This document shows, piece by piece, positions 42,170 through 52,836 of a stretch of 64,000 bases of DNA. Position 1 is the stretch's first letter, and every line of letters starts with the position of its first letter. Under the pieces are notes generated by a model, which was given only the letters and a program-made list of their open reading frames with translations, was not told the DNA's origin and ran no database searches. The stretch is taken from contig NZ_JAUXQZ010000025.1 of the NCBI RefSeq assembly GCF_030682035.1, positions 248,001 to 312,000 on the forward strand, in the 5' to 3' direction. Source of the stretch: Brevundimonas sp. GTDB taxonomy: Bacteria; Pseudomonadota; Alphaproteobacteria; Caulobacterales; Caulobacteraceae. A program made the translations under genes and the position numbers.

Positions 42170-42997
42170 GTGACGGGTAAGAGCGACGGGATCGACTACG
42201 AGGCGGAATATAACAACCGCGCCCGCGTTCCTGACCACCCCGCCGTCATGCAGCGTTGGCGCGAGACCGCCGACGCCGCGCGCTCGGCCCATCCGCCCGT
42301 CGGGATCGCCTATGGCCGCGGACCGCGCGAGGTCATGGATCTGTTCGAGGCCGCACCCGGCGCCCCGGTCGCCATCTTCCTGCACGGCGGCTACTGGCAG
42401 TCGCTGGACAAGGACTGGTTCTCCGGCCTCGCCCCGGCGCTTCTGGCCCATGGCGTCAGCCTCGCCATCCCCTCCTACGACCTCTGCCCCGCCGTCCGCC
42501 TCGGCGCCATCCTGCGTCAGGTCCGCAGCGCCGTCGAAACCGTACGTGAGCGCACCGGCGCCCGCCCGGTGGTCTTCGGCCATTCCGCCGGCGGACACAT
42601 GGCCGCCTGCATGCTGAGCGAAGGCCGCGCCTCGGCCGCCGTGGCCATCAGCGGCGTTTTTGACCTGCGCCCCCTGATCCCGACTTCGCTCAACGCCGCC
42701 CTCGACCTCGACGAGCGCGAGGCCGCCGCCCTGTCGCCGATCCACTGGCCCGTCCCCAATGGGTCGACCCCGGGCGGCACCTTGCTGGACTGCATTGTCG
42801 GCGCCGACGAGAGCCCCGAGTTCCTGCGGCAGTCGCGCAGGATGGCCGACCATTGGGCCGCCCAAGGTGTCGAAACCTGCTACGAGGCGCTGCCGGGCTT
42901 GAACCACTTCACCGTGCTGGATCCCCTGTTCAACGCCGCCAGCGGGACGATCCGCCGCCTCGTCGCTCTCAACACGCTTGACCATAAAGGCGGCTAG
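42170..42997 (+). CDS. Alpha/beta hydrolase (arylformamidase-like)
   Basis: A 275-residue alpha/beta hydrolase of the esterase/kynurenine-formamidase type. The oxyanion-hole motif is FLHGGYW, the nucleophile serine is in FGHSAGGHM, and a late histidine in PGLNHFTVLD completes the triad. The Glu/Asn-rich N-terminus (YEAEYNNRARVPDHPAV) is characteristic of arylformamidase-like proteins. A role in tryptophan breakdown is possible but no kyn neighbours are present. Start is GTG at 42170. Confidence 0.8.
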   Translation: MTGKSDGIDYEAEYNNRARVPDHPAVMQRWRETADAARSAHPPVGIAYGRGPREVMDLFEAAPGAPVAIFLHGGYWQSLDKDWFSGLAPALLAHGVSLAIPSYDLCPAVRLGAILRQVRSAVETVRERTGARPVVFGHSAGGHMAACMLSEGRASAAVAISGVFDLRPLIPTSLNAALDLDEREAAALSPIHWPVPNGSTPGGTLLDCIVGADESPEFLRQSRRMADHWAAQGVETCYEALPGLNHFTVLDPLFNAASGTIRRLVALNTLDHKGG

Positions 42998-43055
42998 TGT
43001 GTTTTTATGGTCCGTGTTCTGCGTCACCCCGAGGGCGCGTTCGTTATAGAGGTCC

Positions 43056-43181
43056 ATGTTCCGCGCCATCTCCCGCTTCTTCCGTCAACTGCGTTGTCGC
43101 CGTCATCGCTGGCGTCCGGACCGGCGCGTCTCCGGGCGCGAGTTTTGCGACCTTTGCGGCGCCAGGCGGAAAACGAACTGA
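43056..43181 (+). CDS. Very small basic protein with cysteine pairs
   Basis: A 41-residue, Arg-rich ORF with a basic N-terminal helix (FRAISRFFRQLRCRRHRW) and a CDLC pair near the C-terminus, resembling a truncated zinc ribbon. GAGG lies only 4 bases before the ATG. The codons are typical of the genome. Function is unknown and reality uncertain. Confidence 0.4.
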   Translation: MFRAISRFFRQLRCRRHRWRPDRRVSGREFCDLCGARRKTN

Positions 43182-43300
43182 GCCGACCGCCGGTTCGAAA
43201 CACAAAGTTCCACGCCTTCCCGCACCCGCGCTTTCCCGGAACGCGGCGGGTGGGATAAGCATGGCGGGCTGCCGGAGCGACCGGCGGAGGAAATCAGACC

Positions 43301-43975
43301 ATGCGCCACGACCGCCTCGCCGTACTGACGGCCCTCGAGTCCCAGGGCGTGGCCCCTGTCTTCTACCACCCGGACGAGGCGACCTGCCTCGATGTCATCC
43401 GCGCCTGCGCCCGGGGCGGGGCACCCGTGATCGAGTTCACCAACCGCGGCGACTTCGCCTGTGACCTGTTCGGCGACATCGCGCGTGAGCTTCAGAAGAC
43501 CGACCCCGACGTCATCCTCGGCATCGGCTCGGTGGTCGATGCAGGCACGGCGTCGCTCTATCTCAACCGCGGCGCCCGGTTCGTGGTCAGCCCCTGCCTG
43601 ATCCCCGAGGTCGCCCGCGCCTGCAACCGACGCATGACCGCCTATTTCCCCGGCTGCGGCTCGGTCACCGAGATCGGCCAGGCCCATGAACTGGGCTGCG
43701 ACATCGTCAAACTCTTCCCCGGCGCCTCCGTTGGCGGCCCCGACTTCATCAAGGCGGTGCTGGGGCCCATGCCGTGGACGAAGATCATGCCCACAGGCGG
43801 CGTCGATCCCGACGCGGCCAGCATCGCCAAATGGTTCGGCGCCGGCATCGTCGCCGCCGGCATGGGCTCAAAACTGATCACCGACGCGGCGGTCAAGGCC
43901 GGCGACTGGGCCGGGATCGAAGCGAATGTGCGCCAGACGGTCGAAGCGGTCGCGGCTTTCCGGGCCTCGCGCTAG
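43301..43975 (+). CDS. eda: KDPG / 4-hydroxy-2-oxoglutarate aldolase family
   Basis: A 224-residue TIM-barrel class I aldolase. The Schiff-base lysine is Lys137 in DIVKLFPG, the catalytic glutamate is Glu45 in VIEFTNRGD, and YFPGCGSVTEI and IMPTGGVDPD form the phosphate site. In this genome it is the natural candidate to split KDPG into pyruvate and glyceraldehyde-3-phosphate after Edd, although it lies away from zwf-edd-glk and its strand-2 motif differs from the E. coli form. GGAGG lies upstream of the ATG. It is convergent with rbsK, overlapping by 4 bases. Confidence 0.85.
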   Translation: MRHDRLAVLTALESQGVAPVFYHPDEATCLDVIRACARGGAPVIEFTNRGDFACDLFGDIARELQKTDPDVILGIGSVVDAGTASLYLNRGARFVVSPCLIPEVARACNRRMTAYFPGCGSVTEIGQAHELGCDIVKLFPGASVGGPDFIKAVLGPMPWTKIMPTGGVDPDAASIAKWFGAGIVAAGMGSKLITDAAVKAGDWAGIEANVRQTVEAVAAFRASR

Positions 43976-44820
43976 CCTTCCGTCCACATCGCCTCAACCT
44001 CAGCCCGCGTCGGCAGCGACGGCTGGGCTCCGGGCCGTGTCGCCGCAAGGGCACCCGCCGCACAGGCGAAGCGCAGCGCTTCCTCGGCCGGCATCCCCTC
44101 CAGCAGGGCGACACAGATCGCTCCCACGAAGGCGTCGCCCGCCCCCGTCGCATCCACGGCCCTGACGCGCGGCGGCGTGGCCCGCGCCAGTTCCTGCCCG
44201 CGCTGGTACATGACCGCGCCCCTCGCTCCCTCGGTCACCACGACCCGGCCGCCGCCGTGATGCAGCATGTCGCCGTAGAAGGCGGCCTCGATCTCATTAA
44301 CCACCAGCAGATCGGCCCGCCGCAGCAGCTGATCCGACACCGGCGCGGCCGGGGCCAGGTTGACGCAGACGAACTCCGTCGCCCGGCCGACCGCCGCCTC
44401 GACGGTGGCGATGGGCAGCTCCAGCTGCACGATCAGCGGACAGTCGATCCGCGCCGGAAGCTGTTCGGGCGTGACCCGATGGTTGGCCCCCGCACAGACC
44501 ACGATCTGGTTCTCGCCCTCGTCGTCGACGGCGATCAGGGCCACCCCCGTCGGCTCGGCGATATCCGTCTCGACGCCCGACAGCTCCACGCCATGGGCCA
44601 TCAGCAGGGCCATGGCCGCGCCGGCCATCTCGTCGTCGCCGACACAGCCGGTCAGGCTGACGTCGGCCCCCAGCCTCCGGGCCGCCAGCGCCTGATTGGC
44701 GCCCTTGCCGCCCGGATGCCGCGCCAGCGTCGCCCCTGTCACCGTCTCGCCCGGGCGGGGCAGGAACCGGCTGCTGGCGACAAAATCCAGATTGATTGAG
44801 CCGACGACCGTGATCCTCAT
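43972..44820 (-). CDS. rbsK: Ribokinase
   Basis: A 282-residue PfkB-family sugar kinase phosphorylating ribose at O5. Seen: VVGSINLDFVASSRFLPRPG at the start, the sugar-binding HPGGKGANQALAARRLG, and the catalytic VRAVDATGAGDAFVGAICVAL. It follows the nucleoside hydrolase gene with a 4-base overlap, so ribose released from nucleosides is phosphorylated by the next enzyme. Its SD, GGGGGAGG, 3 bases before the ATG, belongs to the palindromic repeat inside the upstream gene. Confidence 0.92.
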   Translation of the reverse strand: MRITVVGSINLDFVASSRFLPRPGETVTGATLARHPGGKGANQALAARRLGADVSLTGCVGDDEMAGAAMALLMAHGVELSGVETDIAEPTGVALIAVDDEGENQIVVCAGANHRVTPEQLPARIDCPLIVQLELPIATVEAAVGRATEFVCVNLAPAAPVSDQLLRRADLLVVNEIEAAFYGDMLHHGGGRVVVTEGARGAVMYQRGQELARATPPRVRAVDATGAGDAFVGAICVALLEGMPAEEALRFACAAGALAATRPGAQPSLPTRAEVEAMWTEG

Positions 44821-45830
44821 TTTCCTCCCCCTTCATGGGGGAGGGGGACCGCGCGAAGCGTGGTGGAGGGGGCTGCCGGCCTCAAGCACGCTTCCCCGAT
44901 CAGGGCGAACACCCCGTCGGCGTCCGCCGAAACGGCCCAGCGATGCGGCGCCATGGCCGGATCGACGCGAAACTCCACCGCCGTATGGCCGCGCGTCAGC
45001 TCGCTGTGCGTTTCGACCTCGATCCGGCACGGTTGCAATTCGAAAAGCGCCGGCTTCAGCAGCCAGGCCACCGGACAGGGGTCATGCACCGGCGGCGCGT
45101 CCCAGCCGACGATCTCCTTCTCGACCCGCTGCGAGAACCGCATCATCGACGCCGCCGCATCGGCAGACGGCGTGCCCAGCGCCTCCAGCGCCGCAATCCG
45201 GGCCCCGGCCGCCCGCACCTGATGCGTCGCGTCCAGCCCGAACATCACCACGTCGCAACCGGTCGCCAGCACCTCGGCCGCGGCCTCCGGGTCGGCCCAG
45301 ATGTTGAACTCGGCCGAGGCGGTGATATTGCCGCCCTCCGACCGCGCCCCGCCCATCACCGCCACCGGCCCCAGCCGGTCCGCCAGCGCCGGTTCCTTGC
45401 GCAACGCCAGCGCCAGATTGGTCAGCGGCCCCAGCACCGCCAGCGCTACCGACTTCGCTGGCCGCCCCATGACCAGATCGATGATCGCGTCTACGGCATG
45501 CCCGTTCGCGCACGGCGCACCCGGCTCGAACGGCGTCATGTCGCCCAGCCCCTCGGCGCCGTGAAACTCTCCGGCCCCCGCCGGCTCGCGCCGCAGCGGC
45601 CGGTCGGCGCCCATGAACACCGGCACCTCCTCGCGGCCGGCGATCTGGCGCAGGATGCGCGCGTTCCGCGCCGTCTTCACCACCGGGACATTCCCGCCCA
45701 CGGCGGTGATCGCCAGCAGCTCGAACGCGTCCGAGCCGAAGGCGAGCATCAGCGCCACGGCATCGTCCACGCCGGGATCGCAGTCGATGATGAGGGGTTG
45801 TTGGTTCACGGGATCAGCTTTGAGGGGCAT
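44817..45830 (-). CDS. Inosine-uridine-type nucleoside hydrolase
   Basis: A 337-residue nucleoside hydrolase cleaving the N-glycosidic bond of ribonucleosides. The Ca-binding signature IIDCDPGVDDAVALMLAF opens the domain; VLGPLTNLALALR, ASAEFNIWADPEAA and PPVHDPCPVAWLL complete the active site. The last about 20 residues (RPAAPSTTLRAVPLPHEGGG) are encoded by a CCTCCCCC-family palindromic repeat and look foreign. ATG 45830 is chosen for its AAGG; ATG 45851 would add seven residues. It is coupled to rbsK. Confidence 0.88.
   Translation of the reverse strand: MPLKADPVNQQPLIIDCDPGVDDAVALMLAFGSDAFELLAITAVGGNVPVVKTARNARILRQIAGREEVPVFMGADRPLRREPAGAGEFHGAEGLGDMTPFEPGAPCANGHAVDAIIDLVMGRPAKSVALAVLGPLTNLALALRKEPALADRLGPVAVMGGARSEGGNITASAEFNIWADPEAAAEVLATGCDVVMFGLDATHQVRAAGARIAALEALGTPSADAAASMMRFSQRVEKEIVGWDAPPVHDPCPVAWLLKPALFELQPCRIEVETHSELTRGHTAVEFRVDPAMAPHRWAVSADADGVFALIGEACLRPAAPSTTLRAVPLPHEGGGK
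44824..44872. repeat. CCTCCCCC-family palindromic repeat inside a gene end
   Basis: The hairpin CCTCCCCC-TTCAT-GGGGGAGG (44824-44844) is followed by the associated GGGACCGCGCGAAGCGTGG tail. It forms the 3' end of the nucleoside hydrolase gene and the SD of rbsK. A copy of the same form with TTCAT loop is near 59634. Confidence 0.75.
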
Positions 45831-45855
45831 CGCCTTCGTGGACAAGCCCATTGGC

Positions 45856-46401
45856 TCAAGGCGTGACCTTGCCCGACAACTGCGCGATCCGCAGGAACTG
45901 AAGATAGGACGCCCACGTGCCCGACCAACGCCCGCTGGCCCGTAGGGGATCGTCGCTGTCCGCCGGCATCTCCAATCCTTCGAGCATCCGCTTCTCCACC
46001 TGCAACAACAGGGCCCGATCCGCGGGCGTCAGCTGTCGATCGAGTTGGTCAAGCCATCGAGCAGCGATAATTTTTCTGGTGGCCACGCCCCGTGCTGAAC
46101 AGTTTCGCACGACGAGAGCGGACTGGCCGGGTTCCGGCTTTTCCCACCAACAAGGCAGGGCGTGGTCATCGCATCTGTTCCAAGCCTCAACAAAGGCTTC
46201 CGGGCCTCCGCTCAGATCGGCTTGCGAGGCGCAGGTGGTCAGGGCCTCTACCTCCACCGAAAAGTCGCCGCATGTCGCCATATCGTCTCCGCCGAGGACG
46301 CAGCGTTCAAGACGAACCACATCTGACTCGCTGTATCGCGGCGCCGGGATCGTAGTCTGGACGGACAACAGAGCGGTGGCGGCAAGGGCGATCAGGGACA
46401 T
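45856..46401 (-). CDS. Exported hypothetical protein
   Basis: A 181-residue protein with an N-terminal hydrophobic signal (MSLIALAATALLSVQ), six cysteines in the first two-thirds and a helical C-terminal region (about 115-165) that resembles lysozyme-inhibitor LprI-like proteins, though weakly. It is on the same strand as, and directly upstream of, the nucleoside hydrolase gene. Function is not known. Confidence 0.65.
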   Translation of the reverse strand: MSLIALAATALLSVQTTIPAPRYSESDVVRLERCVLGGDDMATCGDFSVEVEALTTCASQADLSGGPEAFVEAWNRCDDHALPCWWEKPEPGQSALVVRNCSARGVATRKIIAARWLDQLDRQLTPADRALLLQVEKRMLEGLEMPADSDDPLRASGRWSGTWASYLQFLRIAQLSGKVTP

Positions 46402-46479
46402 GGGTCAAAGCCGAAGATGGGGTTTGTCGGGTCACGGGATCAGGTTTGAAGCGGGTCGCGTCGATAGGCAACTCTCGCT

Positions 46480-46594
46480 TGGTTGCTGGTGGTTGGTGGT
46501 TGGTGATCGCTGCTTCCCTGATGGCGGAAGGGCGGCGCAAACCGCGCCACACCCCGGACTGGCGGCCAGCCACCAGCCATCAATCACCAACCAC
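46480..46594. repeat. Palindromic element with TGGTTGG microrepeat arms
   Basis: The left arm (46480-46508) is built of TGGT/TGGTTGG units ending TTGGTGAT; the right arm (46566-46594) carries the complementary ATCACCAACC and CCACCAGCCA units. About 57 bases lie between. It fills most of the 203-base gap between two same-strand genes. Its design is like the element inside thiC, though the units differ. Confidence 0.65.
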
Positions 46595-46604
46595 GCTTCG
46601 CCCG

Positions 46605-47267
46605 TCACTTGCACCGCGCCACGCACGCCGCCGCCAGCACCTCCGCTGAATCCACCAGCGGCACGGTCACGTCCTCAGCCCCCAGCAGCAGCGGAACCTC
46701 GGTGCAGCCGGCGATCACCGCCTCGGCTCCCGCCGCGACCAGCAGGGCCGCCAGTCTTCGCATCTCGGTGCGGGGGGCCTCGCCCACATCGCCGCGCTTC
46801 ACCGCATAGACGCAGGCCATGAAACCTTCGCGCGCGGCCCCGCTCAGCCGCACGATCCTGGCGCCCTTGCCCTGCAGCGCCTTGGTGTAGAGCGCCTCGC
46901 CGCCCGGCGTGGCCAGGACGCCGATCTTCTTGGCCCCCCCCGCCGTCGCGGCCTCGGTGGTCTCTGCGATCATGTCGATGAAGGGCAGGCCGGCCTTTTT
47001 GACCCCCGCCGCCTGGGCGTGGGCGGTGTTGCAGGGCATGGCCAGCACCTGGGCCCCGGCATCGCGCAGCCGCATCGCCATCTGCCCCAAGGTCTTCTCC
47101 GCCGCGTCGGGCGCGCGGTTGCGGTCCGGCACCTGCGGATTGATGTCGGCGATGATGCGGATGTGGTCCTGATCGCCCTCGGCCGGCGTCAGCGCCTGCA
47201 CCCGCGCCAGAAACGCCACCGTCGCCGCCGGCCCCATGCCGCCCAGAACACCCAGTACCTTGCTCAT
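46605..47267 (-). CDS. Aspartate/glutamate racemase family protein
   Basis: A 220-residue cofactor-independent racemase. The two catalytic cysteines are in AMPCNTAH (first half) and AGCTEVPLLL (second half), and GVLGGMGPAATVAFL opens the fold. It would interconvert L- and D-aspartate or a similar acid. The next gene on the same strand is a PLP D-cysteine-desulfhydrase-like enzyme about 100 bases upstream, suggesting D-amino-acid metabolism. Confidence 0.88.
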   Translation of the reverse strand: MSKVLGVLGGMGPAATVAFLARVQALTPAEGDQDHIRIIADINPQVPDRNRAPDAAEKTLGQMAMRLRDAGAQVLAMPCNTAHAQAAGVKKAGLPFIDMIAETTEAATAGGAKKIGVLATPGGEALYTKALQGKGARIVRLSGAAREGFMACVYAVKRGDVGEAPRTEMRRLAALLVAAGAEAVIAGCTEVPLLLGAEDVTVPLVDSAEVLAAACVARCK

Positions 47268-47365
47268 ATTCTCTCCGCGTCCGGACGGCGCCTGCCGCCC
47301 GGAGGTTCAGCGGCCCTTATGCGCTGAAACCACGCCCAAACGCCAATCGCGGTCGGCGTCCGGGC

Positions 47366-48364
47366 CTACAGCGCCCCCTCGATCTCGCCCTGATAGCCAA
47401 ACAGCCCCTGCGCCCCGCCCGTGTGCAGGAACACCACCGTCTCATTCTCGAACCGGCCCGCCTTCGCCAGGGCGATCAGCCCCTTCATCGCCTTGCCGGT
47501 ATAGACCGGGTCCAGCACGATCGCGTCGGTCCGCGCCGCCAGCTTCAGGGCCTCGATTACTGCGTCGTCGATCAGGCCATAGCCTTCCCCGACATAGTCG
47601 CAGTCCGCGACCACCATCCCCGCCGTCACCGCGTCCGGACGCCCCAGCAGCGACGCCGTGTCGCGCGCCAGCTTCAGCACATTCTCTTCCTGCTTCTCCT
47701 TCGGCGCCCGCACACCGATGCCCAGCACCGGGATATCGGCCCCCATCACCGCCAGCCCGGCCACCAGACCTGCATGGGTCCCGGCGCTGCCCGTAGCGGT
47801 GATGATCCGGTCGATTTGCATGTCCAGTTCGTCGGCCTGGACGACGATCTCGCGGGCGCAGTCGACATAACCCAGCGCCCCCACCGGGTTCGAGCCGCCG
47901 CCAGGGATGATGTAGGGCCGACCACCGCGGGCCGTCACCTCGGCCGCCGTCTTCTCCAGCTCGGCGGGCATATCGCTTCCGCCCGGCACGGTGCGGATGC
48001 CCGCCCCGAACAGCCGGTCCATCAGCACATTGCCGTTGCGGGTGTAGTCGATCGCCTGCGACCCCGTCCGCTCTTCCAGAATGACCTCGCAGGCCAGGCC
48101 GTGCGCCGCCGCAGCCGCCGCTGTCTGGCGCACATGGTTCGACTGCACCGCCCCCTGGGTCACCAGCGTATCCGCGCCGCATTCGAAGGCGTCGCCCAGC
48201 AGGAACTCCAGCTTGCGGGTCTTGTTGCCCCCGCCAGCCAGTCCGGTGCAGTCGTCGCGCTTGATCCAGATCTCGACCCCCAGCGCCTCGCTCAACCGAG
48301 GCAGGGGCTCCAACGGCGTCGGCAGGTGGGCCAGTCGGATGCGGGGAAAGCGGGCGAGGTGCAT
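47366..48364 (-). CDS. PLP-dependent D-cysteine desulfhydrase / ACC deaminase family
   Basis: A 332-residue fold-type II PLP enzyme. The PLP lysine is in LAGGGNKTRKLEFLL, followed by QGAVQSNHVRQTAAAAA, a glycine-rich phosphate loop in TGSAGTHAGLV, and FLHTGGAQGLFGY at the C-terminus. It fits D-cysteine desulfhydrase (releasing H2S, ammonia and pyruvate) or L-cysteate sulpho-lyase; ACC deaminase is less likely. The neighbouring racemase supports a D-amino-acid role. It is divergent from a TetR gene, a possible regulator. Confidence 0.85.
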   Translation of the reverse strand: MHLARFPRIRLAHLPTPLEPLPRLSEALGVEIWIKRDDCTGLAGGGNKTRKLEFLLGDAFECGADTLVTQGAVQSNHVRQTAAAAAAHGLACEVILEERTGSQAIDYTRNGNVLMDRLFGAGIRTVPGGSDMPAELEKTAAEVTARGGRPYIIPGGGSNPVGALGYVDCAREIVVQADELDMQIDRIITATGSAGTHAGLVAGLAVMGADIPVLGIGVRAPKEKQEENVLKLARDTASLLGRPDAVTAGMVVADCDYVGEGYGLIDDAVIEALKLAARTDAIVLDPVYTGKAMKGLIALAKAGRFENETVVFLHTGGAQGLFGYQGEIEGAL

Positions 48365-48613
48365 GGGCGGAAACTCCTGAGGACGGCCTCCGTTACCACC
48401 CCGACGCCCGTCCGGGGAACTGTTGAGAAATTCGCGGGAACCGATCTACCCGACCGCAGTTTATCGATCGGACCTTGCGGCGATGCGCGCTCGACAGAGT
48501 CTATCGCGGCCCGGACCTGTGGACGCCCCCCCGATGCAGGCCGGGCCGCACCTTCCTCTCAGACGACGCGGCTCCGCTTGCCGACTCAGCTTGCGTGGCC
48601 TGATGCTGCGTTC

Positions 48614-49225
48614 ATGGCCGAATCGCCCATCCGTCTGCGCAGCCGCCCCGCCACCGAGGCCCTCATCGTCGAGGCCGGCGAGCGCATCCTGCTGCGTGAG
48701 GGCTTCCCCGGCCTCAATGTCCAGACCCTCGCCGCCGAGGCGGGCTGCGACCGCAAGCTGGTCTACCGCTATTTCGACGGCGCCGACGGCGTCGTCGCCC
48801 GCATCGCCGCCCGCGCCCATGCCGAACTGGTACGCACGCTCGACGCCACGCCCCCCGCTGGCTCCGGGTCCCTGCGCGCCTTCGCCCGCGAGAGCCTGTC
48901 GGCCTGGCTCGGCGCGCTTCGAGCCAGTCCGTTGACCCTGCGGCTCATGGCCTGGGCCCTGGTCGAGGCATCGCCCCTGCTGAACCGCATCGAGTCCGAG
49001 CGGTCCGCCGTGCTTCAGGCCTGGATGCGCGAGCGCCGTCCCCGCCTGCGCCTGCCGCCGTCCGGCGACGCGGTGGCCATCAACGCCGTCCTGCTGGCGG
49101 CTGTCCAGCACCTGGCCCTCAGCGGCGGCACCCGCCCCGGCGTCGGTGGCGTGGCTCTGGACGAAGCCGGCTGGGTCCGGATCGAAGGCGCCCTTGGCGC
49201 GCTTCTGGCGGCCTTCCCGGATTGA
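48614..49225 (+). CDS. TetR-family transcriptional regulator
   Basis: A 203-residue regulator: N-terminal helix-turn-helix (about 15-60; LLREGFPGLNVQTLAAEAGC then DRKLVYRYFDG) and a helical ligand-binding domain. The 249 bases upstream (48365-48613) separate it from the divergent D-cysteine-desulfhydrase-like gene and contain no other gene; a shared regulatory region is likely. No clear palindrome or SD was found there. The start at ATG 48614 fits the usual TetR N-terminus. Confidence 0.85.
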   Translation: MAESPIRLRSRPATEALIVEAGERILLREGFPGLNVQTLAAEAGCDRKLVYRYFDGADGVVARIAARAHAELVRTLDATPPAGSGSLRAFARESLSAWLGALRASPLTLRLMAWALVEASPLLNRIESERSAVLQAWMRERRPRLRLPPSGDAVAINAVLLAAVQHLALSGGTRPGVGGVALDEAGWVRIEGALGALLAAFPD

Positions 49226-49250
49226 AGCCCGCGCCGGTCGGGCGTAGGGT

Positions 49251-49344
49251 CCCCCCGTTCTCCGGGGGGTCGCACGCAGCGGCTGAGATTGGCGTATTCG
49301 CCTGACCCGTCGAACCTGATCCGGGTCATGCCGGCGAAGGGATG
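49251..49344 (+). promoter_or_regulatory. TPP riboswitch (thi-box)
   Basis: Conserved thi-box elements are present: GGCTGAGAT, then ACCCGTCGAACCTGATCCGG and GTCATGCCGGCGAAGGGA. The upstream stem CCCCCC/GGGGGG lies at 49251-49268. It binds thiamine pyrophosphate and lies 89 bases before thiC, which it represses in high thiamine. Confidence 0.95.
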
Positions 49345-49345
49345 A

Positions 49346-51460
<2,115 letters not shown>

Positions 51461-51531
51461 GACGAGCGCTCTTGCGATGACTCTCGCTTAGCGCGCATGA
51501 TGACCGGCGTTACGGGAGGGCTTGTGCGTCG

Positions 51532-52200
51532 ATGGTTGATATTAGAGTAACCGATCTAACGGAGATGAATGCCGGAAATTTCTGTTTGGCTGGATGGGAT
51601 CAAGCAGGCCAGCGCATGGTCCGCCCCCTACCGAACGGTGGAAATTGGACGATGGCCATGCTCCAACATTTCGGCATTGTCCCAGGCAGCCTCCTTCGCA
51701 TAACGCCTAGCGGCAACGCTAATGGCGAATACCCTCATCTGACAGAGGACACACGCATCGAGCTTGGAGGAATCACCAGTATTCCCGCGCAGGCCATGCA
51801 GTGGTTTGGCCCAAATGCTCCCACGACCGCGGCGACAGTGGCCGATGCCTTTCAAGGCCAGCTCCAGCACAACAAGCAATTCAGGGGCGTCAACCAAGGG
51901 AATTATGTTGCCAGAGGCACGCACTCTCGGTCTCTCTGGGGGGTGACCATCCCGAGGGCTAACATTAGTTTTTCGACCGAATTCGAAAAGCTGAAGGCAA
52001 CGGTAGTGGACGCGAGCGGAGCCTATCAACTCGCGGTTAGCAGCCACGCTTTGAAAGCAATTTGGAGGAATGGCGGGGTCCAAGCGATCCAGCGGGCGCT
52101 GCCTCAAAGCGGCCAGCTTCATGTTCGAGTTGGCCTCGCTAGGGCATATAATGTTGCGCCTGATAGATGTTCCGCCATGGTGAATGGTGTGTACTGGTAG
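51532..52200 (+). CDS. Dual-OB-like protein (accessory cassette)
   Basis: A 222-residue soluble protein, beta-rich, with two OB-like segments suggested by strand patterns at about 1-95 and 125-220. It resembles the dual-OB-domain proteins found with DUF488 proteins in accessory loci. OB folds commonly bind nucleic acid; role inferred. Its codon use is clearly less GC-rich than that of thiC before it, which points to transfer. ATG at 51532 has GGAGGG about 11 bases upstream. The next gene follows 17 bases on. Confidence 0.65.
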   Translation: MVDIRVTDLTEMNAGNFCLAGWDQAGQRMVRPLPNGGNWTMAMLQHFGIVPGSLLRITPSGNANGEYPHLTEDTRIELGGITSIPAQAMQWFGPNAPTTAATVADAFQGQLQHNKQFRGVNQGNYVARGTHSRSLWGVTIPRANISFSTEFEKLKATVVDASGAYQLAVSSHALKAIWRNGGVQAIQRALPQSGQLHVRVGLARAYNVAPDRCSAMVNGVYW

Positions 52201-52217
52201 GACCAATCCGCAGCGCA

Positions 52218-52832
52218 ATGGCAAAATTCTGGACCCTTGGTCACTCGTCGCAGACCTACGAAAGATTTTCGAGCCTGCTGCGGTCGTTCGGCATCACGGC
52301 GGTGGCAGATGTTCGATCTTCCCCCTTCTCGCGACACTTTCCACATTTCAATCGAGACGACTTGAAGAATTCCCTGAAAAGAGATGGCCTTTCTTACGTC
52401 TTCATGGGGAAGGAACTTGGGGGAAGGCCAGCCGATCCAGACTTATTTGTGAACGGTGTCGCCAACTACGAGAGGATGTCTGAGACGACTTCTTATAAAC
52501 TCGGACTTGAGAGAGTGATCGGCGGTGCGTCCGGACATCGGATCGCACTGGTTTGCTCTGAAGCTCACCCTCTGGATTGCCACAGATGTTTGCTGGTTGG
52601 TCGATCTCTTATCGAAGGCAAACATGAGGTTGATCATATTTTGCCCGATGGCTCCGTCCGATCTCAGAACCAAATCGAAACAGACATGGTTGTCATGGCG
52701 GGGCGTACTGAGCCTGATTTTTTCATGAGCGCTAGCGAGCTAGTCGATACGGCTTACCGCGAAAGAGCGTCTCAAGTCGCGTATTCCACTGTGATCAGAC
52801 CTCGCCCCGCCGCGCTGGCAAACTCTCGGTAG
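52218..52832 (+). CDS. DUF488 family protein (first of pair)
   Basis: A 204-residue protein with the DUF488 core: WTLGHSSQTYERFSSLL, VADVRSSPFSRHFPHF and the cysteine motif CSEAHPLDCHR. The Cys and His residues suggest metal binding or catalysis on nucleic acids or nucleotides, but no activity is established. The start could be ATG 52218 or farther upstream inside the previous gene. Composition is AT-richer than the chromosome average. It is followed after 4 bases by a second, different DUF488 protein. Confidence 0.8.
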   Translation: MAKFWTLGHSSQTYERFSSLLRSFGITAVADVRSSPFSRHFPHFNRDDLKNSLKRDGLSYVFMGKELGGRPADPDLFVNGVANYERMSETTSYKLGLERVIGGASGHRIALVCSEAHPLDCHRCLLVGRSLIEGKHEVDHILPDGSVRSQNQIETDMVVMAGRTEPDFFMSASELVDTAYRERASQVAYSTVIRPRPAALANSR

Positions 52833-52836
52833 TTAA

